A stretch of DNA of 64,000 bases from Sva-07 sp963828415 (GTDB lineage: Bacteria; Actinomycetota; Acidimicrobiia; Acidimicrobiales; Ilumatobacteraceae): positions 124,001-188,000 of the forward strand of contig CAWHEI010000002.1 in the NCBI GenBank assembly GCA_963828415.1, given 5' to 3'. The translations under genes and the position numbers were made by a program. The notes under the pieces are model-generated. The model was not told where the DNA came from and made no database searches. It saw only the letters and a program-made list of their open reading frames with translations. Shown here in pieces: positions 7,831 to 15,890 of this stretch; positions within the stretch are counted from its first letter, which is position 1, and every line of letters starts with the position of its first letter.

Positions 7831-9204
7831 ATGTCCGTGACCGACTCGACTCACACGTCCGAGCTCGCGGCAAGAGCCAAGGAGATCACCGAGCGCGAGC
7901 TCGTGACCTACTCCGAGCGAACCCAGGGATCCCAGAAGGCCACCGAGCGAGCCCGCAAGGTGCTTCCCGCTGGGGTGCCCTCCAGTTTCCAGGCCTACGA
8001 CCCTCACCCGATCGTCGTCAAGCACGCCGCCGGTGCCCACATGATCGACGTCGACGACAACGAATACGTCGACTACGACATGGGGTTCGGCGCGTTGTTC
8101 GCCGGCCACATGCATCCCGCCGTCCGCAAGGCCGTCGAGGCCCAGCTCGACCACGGCACGTTGTATGTCACGCCGTGCGAACTCGACGCCGAGGTCGCCG
8201 AGCTGCTCGGTGACCGCTACGGGTTCCCGATGTGGCGTCCCACCAACTCGGGCACCGAGGCCACGATGGACGCGATCCGACTTGCGCGCGGCGTCACCAA
8301 GCGCGAGAAACTGGTCAAGGTCGAAGGCGGCTACCACGGCCACCACGACGAGGTGATGATCTCGAACAAACCGGCCGTGGCGGCTGCCGGTCCCGCCGAC
8401 GCCCCGTACTCGGTGCCGCAGTCGGGTGGCATCACGCAGGGCACGATCGACGACGTCATCGTGATCCAGTTCAACGACGCGCCCGCGCTCGAGCGGGTGC
8501 TCGCCAGCCGCGAGGTGGCCTGCTTCATCGTCGAACCGGTCATGGAGAACATCGGGATCTGCCTGCCCGAGCCGGGCTACCTCGAAGCGGTCCGCGAGAT
8601 CTGCGACAAGTACGGCACGCTGCTGATCTTCGACGAGGTCAAGACCGGCCTCACAGCGGGCTTCGGCGGCGCCACGAAGCAGCTCGGGGTCACGCCCGAC
8701 CTGATCACGCTCGCCAAGTCGATCGGCGGCGGATTCCCCGTGGGAGCATTCGGCGGCAAGGCCGAGTACATGGACCTGATCACCACCGGCGAGGTCCTGC
8801 ACCTCGGAACGTACAACGGCAACCCGTTGGTGATGGCTGCTGCGAAGGCCACCCTCACCGAGGCGTGCACCCGTGAGAACATCGAAGCCGCAGTTGCTCT
8901 CAACCACCGCCTGGTCGAGGCGTGCCAGACGATCATCGACGACGCGGGCCTGCCGGCTCACACCGTCGAGTTCGGCGCGAAGGGCTGCATCACCTGGTCG
9001 AAGAATCCGATTCGCAACTACCGCGACTACAAGTCCACCGACTTCGACTTGGCGTTCGCGCAGTGGATGCACGGCATCAACCGGGGAATCCTGTTGCCAC
9101 CGGGCCTCGACGAGCAGTGGCTGATCTCGGTGATGCACACCGAGGCCGACGCCATGCGCTACGCCGACGTGTTCGCCGAGTTCGTCGCCGAACTGACCGC
9201 CTGA
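7831..9204 (+). CDS. Class III aminotransferase, glutamate-1-semialdehyde aminomutase-like
   Basis: A 457-residue PLP enzyme. The PLP lysine lies in ITLAKSIGGGFPVGAFGGK, preceded by the cofactor-contact strand LLIFDEVKTGLTAGFGG. The N-terminal half carries VLPAGVPSSFQAYDPHPIVV and the GG-Y-HGHHDEV element typical of the GSA aminomutase branch. No heme-pathway genes are nearby, and the protein is longer than HemL with a divergent tail (STDFDLAFAQWMHGINRG), so I do not call it hemL. A close paralogue is at 52043-53464. The substrate is probably an omega-amino or beta-amino acid; this is inference. Confidence 0.8.
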   Translation: MSVTDSTHTSELAARAKEITERELVTYSERTQGSQKATERARKVLPAGVPSSFQAYDPHPIVVKHAAGAHMIDVDDNEYVDYDMGFGALFAGHMHPAVRKAVEAQLDHGTLYVTPCELDAEVAELLGDRYGFPMWRPTNSGTEATMDAIRLARGVTKREKLVKVEGGYHGHHDEVMISNKPAVAAAGPADAPYSVPQSGGITQGTIDDVIVIQFNDAPALERVLASREVACFIVEPVMENIGICLPEPGYLEAVREICDKYGTLLIFDEVKTGLTAGFGGATKQLGVTPDLITLAKSIGGGFPVGAFGGKAEYMDLITTGEVLHLGTYNGNPLVMAAAKATLTEACTRENIEAAVALNHRLVEACQTIIDDAGLPAHTVEFGAKGCITWSKNPIRNYRDYKSTDFDLAFAQWMHGINRGILLPPGLDEQWLISVMHTEADAMRYADVFAEFVAELTA

Positions 9205-9211
9205 GCGACCG

Positions 9212-9250
9212 ACGGATTACATCGCGGGTCTGACCCCTGATGTAATCCGT
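9212..9250. repeat. GGGTCAGACCC palindrome, copy 2 (inverted)
   Basis: Inverted repeat with outer arms ACGGATTACATC and GATGTAATCCGT and core GCGGGTCTGACCCCT. The core is the reverse complement of the copy at 5631-5662. It lies just after the aminotransferase stop. Confidence 0.8.
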
Positions 9251-9305
9251 CGCGGCTGCGGTCCGGCCTCGGTCGAGACGGGTTCGATGGGGGAGACTGG
9301 CCAGC

Positions 9306-10259
9306 GTGGCACTGTTCTGTACCGACACGTTCGCCGACGCCTACGCCACCGAGATTGCCGCCGCAGCGCCTGACCTCGAACTGATCGTGCTCCGACCGGG
9401 CGAGGAGATCTCGGCGGCCGACATCGAGCGCATCACGATCGCGTTCTTCTCGAACGACGCCTGGCCGGAGCGTGCCGCCCCGTTCTTCAAGGTGGCGTTG
9501 GAGGCCACGAACGTCGCCTGGCTCCACTCGATGTCGGCCGGCGTCGACAGTCCTGTGTTCTCCATGTTCCTCGAACGCGGTGCTCGGCTCACGACGTCGT
9601 CGGGGGCGAGTGCGCCACCGATCGCGGGCACGGTGATGCTCTATCTGCTGGCGCTGAGTCGTGGCCTCCCGCGGTGGTTGCAGGCGCAGGCCGCCCACGA
9701 GTGGTCGCCTGCACCGTTCCGCGATCTCGATGGCCAAGGCCTCCTCGTCGTCGGTTACGGCCCGATCGGCCGTGAAGTCGTGCGGTTGGCGACCGCATTC
9801 GGCATGCGGCCGACCGTGCTGCGCCGATCCGCCCACGGCGACGAAGGGTGCCCGGTGCGACCGTTGAGCGAACTCACTGACGCCGTCCGACATGCGGACG
9901 CCGTCGTCGTCGCTCTGCCGCTCGCACCTGAGACCCGCGGCATCATCAGCGCCGACGTGATCGGATCGATGCCGTCCCGTGCCGTCTTTGTCAACGTGGG
10001 CCGCGGCGAACTGGTCGACCAGGTCGCACTCACCGATGCGCTCGAGTCGGGCCGGCTTGCCGGAGCGGGCCTCGATGTCTTCGATCCCGAACCACTTCCC
10101 GCCGGCGACACGTTGTGGGATCTCCCCAACGTGATCATCAGCCCCCATACGTCCGGGTCGAGCGATGGGACCGCTGGCCGAGTTGCGGAGATCTTCCTCG
10201 ACAACCTCGCCCGGTTCGTTCGCAACGAGCCGTTGCGCAACGAGGTCCAGCGGCCCTGA
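9306..10259 (+). CDS. D-2-hydroxyacid dehydrogenase family protein
   Basis: A 317-residue NAD(P)-dependent dehydrogenase. The Rossmann motif LLVVGYGPIGREVVRLATAF starts near residue 145. The AVFVNVGRGELVDQVAL segment carries the catalytic Arg region, AGLDVFDPEPLP carries the Asp-x-Glu pair, and VIISPHTSG holds the catalytic His. This is the phosphoglycerate-dehydrogenase/glyoxylate-reductase superfamily; the short N-terminal domain argues against SerA. Start GTG 9306. It may reduce the keto acid produced by the upstream aminotransferase, although a palindrome and about 100 bp separate them. Confidence 0.85.
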   Translation: MALFCTDTFADAYATEIAAAAPDLELIVLRPGEEISAADIERITIAFFSNDAWPERAAPFFKVALEATNVAWLHSMSAGVDSPVFSMFLERGARLTTSSGASAPPIAGTVMLYLLALSRGLPRWLQAQAAHEWSPAPFRDLDGQGLLVVGYGPIGREVVRLATAFGMRPTVLRRSAHGDEGCPVRPLSELTDAVRHADAVVVALPLAPETRGIISADVIGSMPSRAVFVNVGRGELVDQVALTDALESGRLAGAGLDVFDPEPLPAGDTLWDLPNVIISPHTSGSSDGTAGRVAEIFLDNLARFVRNEPLRNEVQRP

Positions 10260-10282
10260 CGGGTGGCGGTCACCGGGCGCGG

Positions 10283-10843
10283 TCACCCCGTGGGCGCGAC
10301 GAGGTGGGCGTTGACCCCGAGCGCTCGAGCGGCCTCGATGTTGCACGGTGAGTCGTCGAAGTAGACCGTTGCGTCGCCGGCGAGCAGTGGCGCGAATGCC
10401 TCCGGTGATGGCTTGGCGGCGCCGAGCACGTCGGAGACGAGCACTCGATCGAAGCGGTCGGAGATTCCGAAGCGCTCGAGGCGCGGCAGCAGCCAGCTCG
10501 ATCGATGGTTGGACAACAGCCACATCGGTCCGTCGTGATGCTTCACGAAATCGAACCACGGCCCTTCGCGGTAGCGCGCCTCGAGGTCGGCGCGGAGCGC
10601 GACCGGGTCGAGCGCCGGGGCGAGTGATCCCCACATTTCTTCCTCGGTGATCGACCCCTCCCAGAACGGTCGACGCCAGTGGGCCCGCCAGCGTCGGAGC
10701 AGCTCGTCTCCGCCCACCCCTGTTCGGTCCCCGACGTCGCGCAGGAACGTCGGCAGCGGATTGTTGATCACGACGCCGTGAACATCGAGGACGATGACGG
10801 CGTCCGGCGTCAAGGCCTGCCGGTTGGGCCCGGGGTTGGTCAC
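10283..10843 (-). CDS. HAD-superfamily hydrolase
   Basis: A 186-residue phosphatase-type HAD protein. Motif I is VIVLDVHGVVIN, unusual in that the second Asp of the usual DxDxT/V motif is replaced by His. Motif II is the WLLSNHRSSW strand (Ser/Asn), motif III the Lys of AAKPSPEAF, and motif IV YFDDSPCNIEAARALG. The GTG start at 10843 overlaps the kinase stop (GTGA), so it is translationally coupled to the 2-phosphoglycerate kinase-like gene. The loss of the motif I general-acid Asp may lower or alter phosphatase activity. Its physical coupling suggests that it acts on the product or substrate of the kinase. Confidence 0.8.
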   Translation of the reverse strand: MTNPGPNRQALTPDAVIVLDVHGVVINNPLPTFLRDVGDRTGVGGDELLRRWRAHWRRPFWEGSITEEEMWGSLAPALDPVALRADLEARYREGPWFDFVKHHDGPMWLLSNHRSSWLLPRLERFGISDRFDRVLVSDVLGAAKPSPEAFAPLLAGDATVYFDDSPCNIEAARALGVNAHLVAPTG

Positions 10844-11727
10844 GTCGGCGCCACCTCGCACGGTTCGTCGAGCCGCCGCACGATCTCGTCCACGATGTCC
10901 TGTGTCAGATCGCCGGCCTCGCCACCATCGATGACGGACACGCCGGCGGACGCTGCGTCCTGATGGAGTCGATCCTGGATCATCCGGATGCGGTCGAGAC
11001 CGGCGAGATGTCGGTCCCCGCGTCGCAGGGGTTCGCTGGTCGCTCGCCGCCGCAGCAAGTCGGCGTGTCGTTCTGGTGTCTCCTGCACGATCAGTCGTTC
11101 GATGATGATCGGTGCGGAGGGATGTTCGCTCAGCGACCGAGTCATCGCGCCCGGCAGTGCGTGGACCCCCTCGACGATGACCGATCGGTGTTCGTCGGCG
11201 AGCCGGTCGGCCACTGCAGCAGCGGCCGCTCCGACTGCATTGCACTGCCGCACGAACCCACCGAACGGGTCGATGGCACCCGGGTCGACCACCTCGAATG
11301 TCGATTGATGCAGCTCGGGCAGCACATTGGCCGGCACGACGGTCCGGAGTACGTCACGGATGGCGTCGGTGGTGACGACGCGGGGAATGTTCAGACGAAC
11401 GGCGAGGCGCGTCGCCAACGTGCTCTTGCCAGTGCCGGGTGCACCGCCGAGCACGATCACGATCGGACGGCCGGACCGTTTCGCCCGTCGCCAAGCGGTC
11501 CATCGATCGGCGATACCTGGATCGTCGGCCATCGTCAGCAGCAGGTCGTGCGTCAGTTCGACGAGTTGCTCGGCGTCGAGCTCGACCATCCCCCGCTCGG
11601 ACAGCTCTCGTTGCACGACCGAGGCGAGCCGGTAGGCCTCCTCGGTCGGAACGCCGGTGGCGAGCAGGCTGGTCGCCATGATGCCGCGTGAGAAGGGAAG
11701 CCGGGTCTCGGCGCGGTCGAGCACCAT
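10840..11727 (-). CDS. 2-phosphoglycerate kinase-like protein (ATP-cone plus P-loop kinase)
   Basis: The N-terminus (VLDRAETRLPFSRGIMATSL and ATGVPTEEAYRLASVVQREL) is an ATP-cone domain. It is followed near residue 90 by a P-loop VIVLGGAPGTGKSTLATRLA and IPRVVTTDAIRDVLRTVVPA. This two-domain layout is that of archaeal 2-phosphoglycerate kinase, which makes 2,3-bisphosphoglycerate for cyclic 2,3-diphosphoglycerate. I chose the ATG at 11727 (295 residues) because the ATP-cone begins there. A GTG at 11808, immediately after the sigma factor stop in the same frame, would add 27 low-complexity residues. The gene follows the sigma factor without a gap and overlaps the HAD gene. Confidence 0.75.
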   Translation of the reverse strand: MVLDRAETRLPFSRGIMATSLLATGVPTEEAYRLASVVQRELSERGMVELDAEQLVELTHDLLLTMADDPGIADRWTAWRRAKRSGRPIVIVLGGAPGTGKSTLATRLAVRLNIPRVVTTDAIRDVLRTVVPANVLPELHQSTFEVVDPGAIDPFGGFVRQCNAVGAAAAAVADRLADEHRSVIVEGVHALPGAMTRSLSEHPSAPIIIERLIVQETPERHADLLRRRATSEPLRRGDRHLAGLDRIRMIQDRLHQDAASAGVSVIDGGEAGDLTQDIVDEIVRRLDEPCEVAPT

Positions 11728-11808
11728 GATGGCGGTGTCAGGTGTTGGCGTGCTGGATGTGGCCGACGCCGGCCTTCGCTGGCTTCCGGGTGATGGTGTC
11801 AACGGCAC

Positions 11809-12669
11809 TCAGGCTGCGATTGGCTCTGCGTGGGTGCGCAACTTGGCGATCGCACGCTCGACACGACGTCGCACGGCCTGTGGCGTCACCCCGAGTTCTT
11901 CGGCGATGACCGCGAAGGTCGCTGGTTGCTGTCCGCGCAACCCGAACCGCGCGGCGACCGCGAAGGCGCTGGTCTCGTCGAGATGGTCGAGCAGCGCATC
12001 GATCTGTTTGCGAGCGACCCGTCGTTCGGCGGCCTCGTCAGGCCCCTCGTCATCGCTGGCCACGAGCGTGCCCAGCGTGTCGGCCCCGTCACCGATCGGA
12101 CGGTCCATCGACTCGAGCTGCGAGAGCATCTCGATCATCGCCAACTCGTCGTCGAGTCGGGCCCCTGACGCCGTCGTGGCGGCAACGGCGGTGCGTAGTT
12201 CGCGAGTGCGATGTCCGGGGATGCGAATGGTGGTGGCGGAGGCCTCGAGTCCGCGCTGGATCGACTGTCGGATCCACCAAGTGGCGTACGTCGAGAACTT
12301 GTAGCCGCGGCGCCAGTCGAACTTCTCGACGGCCTTCTCGAGGCCGATCATTCCGTCCTGCACGATGTCGTCGCGATCGAGATGGACCGGGACGCTGAAC
12401 CGGTTTGCGATGCTCTGCACCAGGCGGACGTTCGCCTCGATGAAGTGGTGCCGTGCGCGCTCGCCCTCCGCGACGAGGTCGGTGTCGCCATCGAGCGCGG
12501 TGTCGGTGTCGAGTCTGCGCTGTGCGGACCGCCCCGCTTCGATCGCTTGGGCGAGCCATCGTTCCTCGGCGGCGGTGAGCAACTTGCGATGGTCACGACG
12601 AAGACGACGCGGGGCCGTTGGCTGACCTGCTGGGAACTGAGCACTTGCGGGAGCGTCTGAGCGAGGCAT
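11809..12669 (-). CDS. RNA polymerase sigma-70 factor (primary-like, group 2/3)
   Basis: A 286-residue sigma factor. Region 1.2/2 begins at LLTAAEERWLAQAIEAGRSA. Region 2 includes the core-binding and -10 recognition stretch NVRLVQSIANRFSVPVHLDR, DIVQDGMIGLEKAVEKFDWR and GYKFSTYATWWIRQSIQRGL. Region 4 is weak but visible as FAVIAEELGVTPQAVRRRVE. It is shorter than RpoD and lacks region 1.1, so it is an alternative factor. A near-consensus promoter places the predicted start of transcription on the ATG, implying a leaderless message. It is divergent from mrpA, which raises the possibility that it controls the antiporter. Confidence 0.85.
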   Translation of the reverse strand: MPRSDAPASAQFPAGQPTAPRRLRRDHRKLLTAAEERWLAQAIEAGRSAQRRLDTDTALDGDTDLVAEGERARHHFIEANVRLVQSIANRFSVPVHLDRDDIVQDGMIGLEKAVEKFDWRRGYKFSTYATWWIRQSIQRGLEASATTIRIPGHRTRELRTAVAATTASGARLDDELAMIEMLSQLESMDRPIGDGADTLGTLVASDDEGPDEAAERRVARKQIDALLDHLDETSAFAVAARFGLRGQQPATFAVIAEELGVTPQAVRRRVERAIAKLRTHAEPIAA

Positions 12670-12675
12670 GGGGTG

Positions 12676-12704
12676 AGCATAAAACACCTTTTTGAATAGG
12701 TCAA
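12676..12704 (-). promoter_or_regulatory. Sigma-70-type promoter of the sigma factor gene (leaderless)
   Basis: Read on the minus strand: -35 TTGACC (12704-12699), a 17-base spacer, -10 TATGCT (12681-12676), then six bases before the ATG at 12669. Transcription would start at or next to the A of the start codon, giving an mRNA without a leader, a common arrangement in actinobacteria. Confidence 0.7.
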
Positions 12705-12706
12705 TG

Positions 12707-12736
12707 TTGTGATGCAAATAAATCGAACCGTATCCT
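12707..12736 (+). promoter_or_regulatory. Candidate promoter for the mrp operon
   Basis: TTGTGA (12707-12712), an 18-base spacer and TATCCT (12731-12736) lie just upstream of the TTG start of mrpA at 12746. The elements are weaker than those of the divergent sigma factor promoter, and the two overlap in the same AT-rich spacer, so the two transcription units may compete or be co-regulated. Confidence 0.35.
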
Positions 12737-12745
12737 CCGGGTCTG

Positions 12746-15016
12746 TTGATCTGGTTTCTGCTCGCCCTGCACGTGTTCGTCATCGTGGCTCTGGCGGTTC
12801 TCGGCGGACGGCTCGGGCGCCGATCGTTGTGGGTCGCGGCCGTACCGATGGCGGTCACGGCGATCTGGTCGGCCACCCGACTGGGTTCGAACGACGTCAT
12901 CGTCACCGGGTTCGAGTGGGTACCCGGTCTCGATGTGAACATCGAGTTCCGTGTCGACGCGATGAGCTCGTTGTTGTCGCTGCTCGTCTCGGGCATCGGG
13001 GCGCTGGTGTGCGTCTACGCAGTCGGCTACTTCTCCCGCACCGCGGCGAGCATGGGTCGTTTCGCCGCCACGCTGCTCGCATTCTCCGCGGCGATGGTCG
13101 GCCTCGTCTGGGCAGACACCGTGTGGACGCTGTTCATCTTCTGGGAACTCACCTCGATCACGTCGTTCCTCCTCGTCGGCTTCAAGCACACCGACCCCGT
13201 TGCACGGATCGCAGCTCGACGAGCCCTCGTGATCACCGCGGCAGGCGGCCTGTCGCTCCTCGCAGGTTTCGTGCTGTTCGTCGACGCCGCCGGCACCGCG
13301 CGCCTCAGCGACATCGCTCCGATCACCGGCGCGACCGCCAACGCCGCGGCGATTCTGATCCTCGTCGCGGCGGCGACCAAGTCGGCCCAGTTCCCGTTCC
13401 ACGTCTGGTTGCCGGGCGCGATGGCGGCACCGACGCCGGTGAGCGCGTACCTCCACTCGGCGACGATGGTGAAGGCGGGCGTCATCCTCGTGGCGGTGAT
13501 CGCTCCGGCATTCCAGGACACCGACGTCTGGAAGCCGTTGGGGCTGTCGTTCGGACTCGTGACGATGGTGTGGGGAGCGATCGGTGCGCTGCGCCATGTC
13601 GACGCCAAACTGATTCTCGCCTGGGGCACCGTGTCGCAGCTCGGCCTGCTGATCGCACTGCTCGCGATCGGCACCCCGAAGGCGACGTTCGCGGCGATCT
13701 CCATCCTCGTTGCACACGCCGTGTTCAAAGCGGCGCTGTTCATGGTCGTCGGCGAGGTCGACGTCCGCGCCGGCACTCGGAACATCAACGAGCTCTCGGG
13801 TCTGCGCCGCTCGATGCCCATCACGTTCGTGGTGGCCGTGATCTCGGGTGCCTCGATGGCCGGCATCCCACCGCTGCTCGGATTCCCGACCAAGGAGGCA
13901 GCCATCGAGGCCGTGCTGGGGCTGTCCGGCGCCGAATTCTGGGTCGTCGGTGGCCTGGTCATCGGCGGCTCGGTGTTGACCGTGGCCTACACGACCCGTC
14001 TCCTCGTCGGCATGTTCGGCGCTTCCGCGCCGATGCCCGATCACGAGGTCGCCCCCCGCCGACCGGCGATGTCCGGCCCCGAGATCGTGCTGGCATCGGC
14101 GTCGGTTCTCGGGTTCGTCGCGCTCGGCTGGGTCACCGGCGTCGTACGTCCCGCCGTGGTCACCGTGGCTCCGAAGGCCGACGTGTACTCGTTGCTCCGT
14201 TGGCCAGGTCTGACCGACGCCTTCATCACGTCGCTCGTGATCGTTGCCGTCGGCGTGGTGGTCGGCGCCCTGCTCGCTCGACGTCACGTCGTGTCCGGCC
14301 CCGTCGCCCGCGGGGCAGCGAATGTCGATTGGACGATCGACGGCGTCGGTCGACTCGCCCGTCAGATCGCCGGACGCGTGCAGCACGGATCGTTGCCGCT
14401 CTACCTGGCGACCACGGTGCTCGTGATCTGTGCCGCGGCAGTACCGTTCGTCGGCCAGATCGACACCGACACCCTCTACTGGTGGGACAACCGTGCCGAA
14501 GCCGTGCTCGTCGTGATGATCGTCGCCGCCGCTGTGTCGGCGACGCAGGTCTCGTCGCGCCTCGGCGCCGCGCTCGTGCTCGGTGCGGTCGGCTTCAGCG
14601 TCGCCGGCCTGTTCGTGGCGTACGGAGCGCCCGACCTGGTGCTCACCCAGCTCCTCGTCGAGACCGTGATCGTGGTCGGCTTCGTGGTCGGCCTCGGCCG
14701 TCTCGCCACCACCTTCCCGACCGCAACGCGCCTGTGGATCGCCGGCCGAGTCGTCATCGCCGGCGCGATGGGCACCGCGGTGGCGGTTGCGCTGGCAGGC
14801 AGCGCCGGCAACCCGGTGGGGGAGGCCCCGGTTCGTGAACTCGCCGAAACGGCGCAGACCGAGGGCGGAGGAAAGAACGTGGTCAACGTGATCCTCACCG
14901 ACACTCGCGCGCTGGACACGCTCGGCGAGGTGATCGTGTTGATGGTGGTCGCCGTCGGCATCTTGACGCTCGGCGCCAAGCGACGACGGGCTCGCCCCTC
15001 GGAGGCGGCGACATGA
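12746..15016 (+). CDS. mrpA: Na+/H+ antiporter subunit MrpA (with MbhD/E-like C-terminus)
   Basis: A 756-residue polytopic membrane protein related to NADH dehydrogenase NuoL. The proton-translocating core shows FIFWELTSITSFLLVGFKHT, with the conserved channel Glu and Lys, and AATKSAQFPFHVWLPGAMAA followed by PTPVSAYLHSATMVKAGV. The C-terminal ~200 residues contain the MbhD-like AYGAPDLVLTQLLVETVIVV stretch and the MbhE-like NVILTDTRALDTLGEVIVLM stretch, as in full-length MrpA. The start is TTG at 12746. Its stop overlaps the ATG of mrpB. It acts in the cytoplasmic membrane as part of the seven-subunit complex exchanging Na+ for H+. Confidence 0.92.
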   Translation: MIWFLLALHVFVIVALAVLGGRLGRRSLWVAAVPMAVTAIWSATRLGSNDVIVTGFEWVPGLDVNIEFRVDAMSSLLSLLVSGIGALVCVYAVGYFSRTAASMGRFAATLLAFSAAMVGLVWADTVWTLFIFWELTSITSFLLVGFKHTDPVARIAARRALVITAAGGLSLLAGFVLFVDAAGTARLSDIAPITGATANAAAILILVAAATKSAQFPFHVWLPGAMAAPTPVSAYLHSATMVKAGVILVAVIAPAFQDTDVWKPLGLSFGLVTMVWGAIGALRHVDAKLILAWGTVSQLGLLIALLAIGTPKATFAAISILVAHAVFKAALFMVVGEVDVRAGTRNINELSGLRRSMPITFVVAVISGASMAGIPPLLGFPTKEAAIEAVLGLSGAEFWVVGGLVIGGSVLTVAYTTRLLVGMFGASAPMPDHEVAPRRPAMSGPEIVLASASVLGFVALGWVTGVVRPAVVTVAPKADVYSLLRWPGLTDAFITSLVIVAVGVVVGALLARRHVVSGPVARGAANVDWTIDGVGRLARQIAGRVQHGSLPLYLATTVLVICAAAVPFVGQIDTDTLYWWDNRAEAVLVVMIVAAAVSATQVSSRLGAALVLGAVGFSVAGLFVAYGAPDLVLTQLLVETVIVVGFVVGLGRLATTFPTATRLWIAGRVVIAGAMGTAVAVALAGSAGNPVGEAPVRELAETAQTEGGGKNVVNVILTDTRALDTLGEVIVLMVVAVGILTLGAKRRRARPSEAAT

Positions 15017-15471
15017 TCGCCCGCACCTCACCGATCGTGTCGTTGGCCGTGCGGGCGGTCACTCCGGTCGCGCTCGTGGTCGCCGCCTACGTGCTGTTCG
15101 CTGGGCACAACCAGCCGGGTGGCGGCTTCGCCGCCGGTTTGATGCTGGGTGCCATCATCGTGTTGCGCACCGTCGCCGGCATTCAAGAGCCGAGGTACGC
15201 AACCGTGTGGCTGTCGGTGGGCGGTGTGATCGCCGGCCTCGTCGCCATCGCGCCGCTGCTGTGGGGCGAACCGTTGCTCGACCAGGTGGTCGTCACCTGG
15301 GACGTGCCGTTGCTCGGCACGGTCAAGACGGGTTCGGCGCTGCTGTTCGACCTCGGCGTGGTCGCCATCGTCGTCGGCCTCGTGATCGCGCTGCTCGACG
15401 GACTCGACGCCACCTCGCTCGTCGATCGCGGTCGTCCGTCGCCATCGGACGATCTGGAGGCGTCGCCATGA
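15013..15471 (+). CDS. mrpB: Na+/H+ antiporter subunit MrpB
   Basis: A 152-residue membrane protein with the MnhB hallmark AGHNQPGGGFAAGLMLGAI after the second transmembrane helix, and four predicted membrane spans. The ATG overlaps the mrpA stop (ATGA) and its own stop overlaps mrpC, so translation is coupled. The C-terminal tail (DDLEASP end) is hydrophilic and slightly long for the family. Confidence 0.92.
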   Translation: MIARTSPIVSLAVRAVTPVALVVAAYVLFAGHNQPGGGFAAGLMLGAIIVLRTVAGIQEPRYATVWLSVGGVIAGLVAIAPLLWGEPLLDQVVVTWDVPLLGTVKTGSALLFDLGVVAIVVGLVIALLDGLDATSLVDRGRPSPSDDLEASP

Positions 15472-15890
15472 GCGTCGCCATGATCTTCGCGGTCGCCGGT
15501 CTGGCCGCAACGGGCACGTTCCTCGTGACCTCGCGCTCGTTGAGCCGGATCGTGCTCGGCTTCGCGTTGCTCGGCCACGCGGCCGTGCTGGCGCTGCTGG
15601 CATCGGGAGGGCGTGCCGGATCGCCTCCGATCGTCGACGGTGAACCCGCCGCCGACACGGCCAATCCACTCCCACAGGCACTGTCGCTCACGGCGATCGT
15701 GATCTCGTTCGGCCTCACCCTGTTCGTGCTCGCGCTGGCGCGGCGTCAGCAGGTCCTCACCGGTGACGACCTCGTCGAGGACGACGTCGAGGACCGCCGC
15801 ATCGCGACCACCGAGGAAGCCCGCGTGGCCGCGCTCGATGAAACCCGTCAGCTCGAGATGCTCCACGAGTCCGAGGAGGACGGATCGTGA
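15468..15890 (+). CDS. mrpC: Na+/H+ antiporter subunit MrpC
   Basis: A 140-residue NuoK-like subunit. Three hydrophobic helices begin with IFAVAGLAATGTFLVTS, and the NuoK-type segment LSRIVLGFALLGHAAVLALL is clear, followed by NPLPQALSLTAIVISFGLTL. The start is the ATG at 15468, which overlaps the mrpB stop; the frame is open further upstream but only over mrpB. The ~40-residue acidic C-terminal tail (DDLVEDDVEDRR) is longer than in typical MrpC and would face the cytoplasm. Confidence 0.9.
   Translation: MSVAMIFAVAGLAATGTFLVTSRSLSRIVLGFALLGHAAVLALLASGGRAGSPPIVDGEPAADTANPLPQALSLTAIVISFGLTLFVLALARRQQVLTGDDLVEDDVEDRRIATTEEARVAALDETRQLEMLHESEEDGS

Noticed and set aside
7831..9204. Calling the class III aminotransferase hemL
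   Set aside because: The C-terminal tail and neighbourhood differ from HemL and no other tetrapyrrole gene is in the window.
12701..15031. A long minus-strand frame (about 776 codons) opposite mrpA
   Set aside because: It lacks any recognisable domain, is Arg/Asp/His-rich as expected of the antisense of a GC-rich membrane-protein gene, and overlaps a complete mrpA with all motifs.
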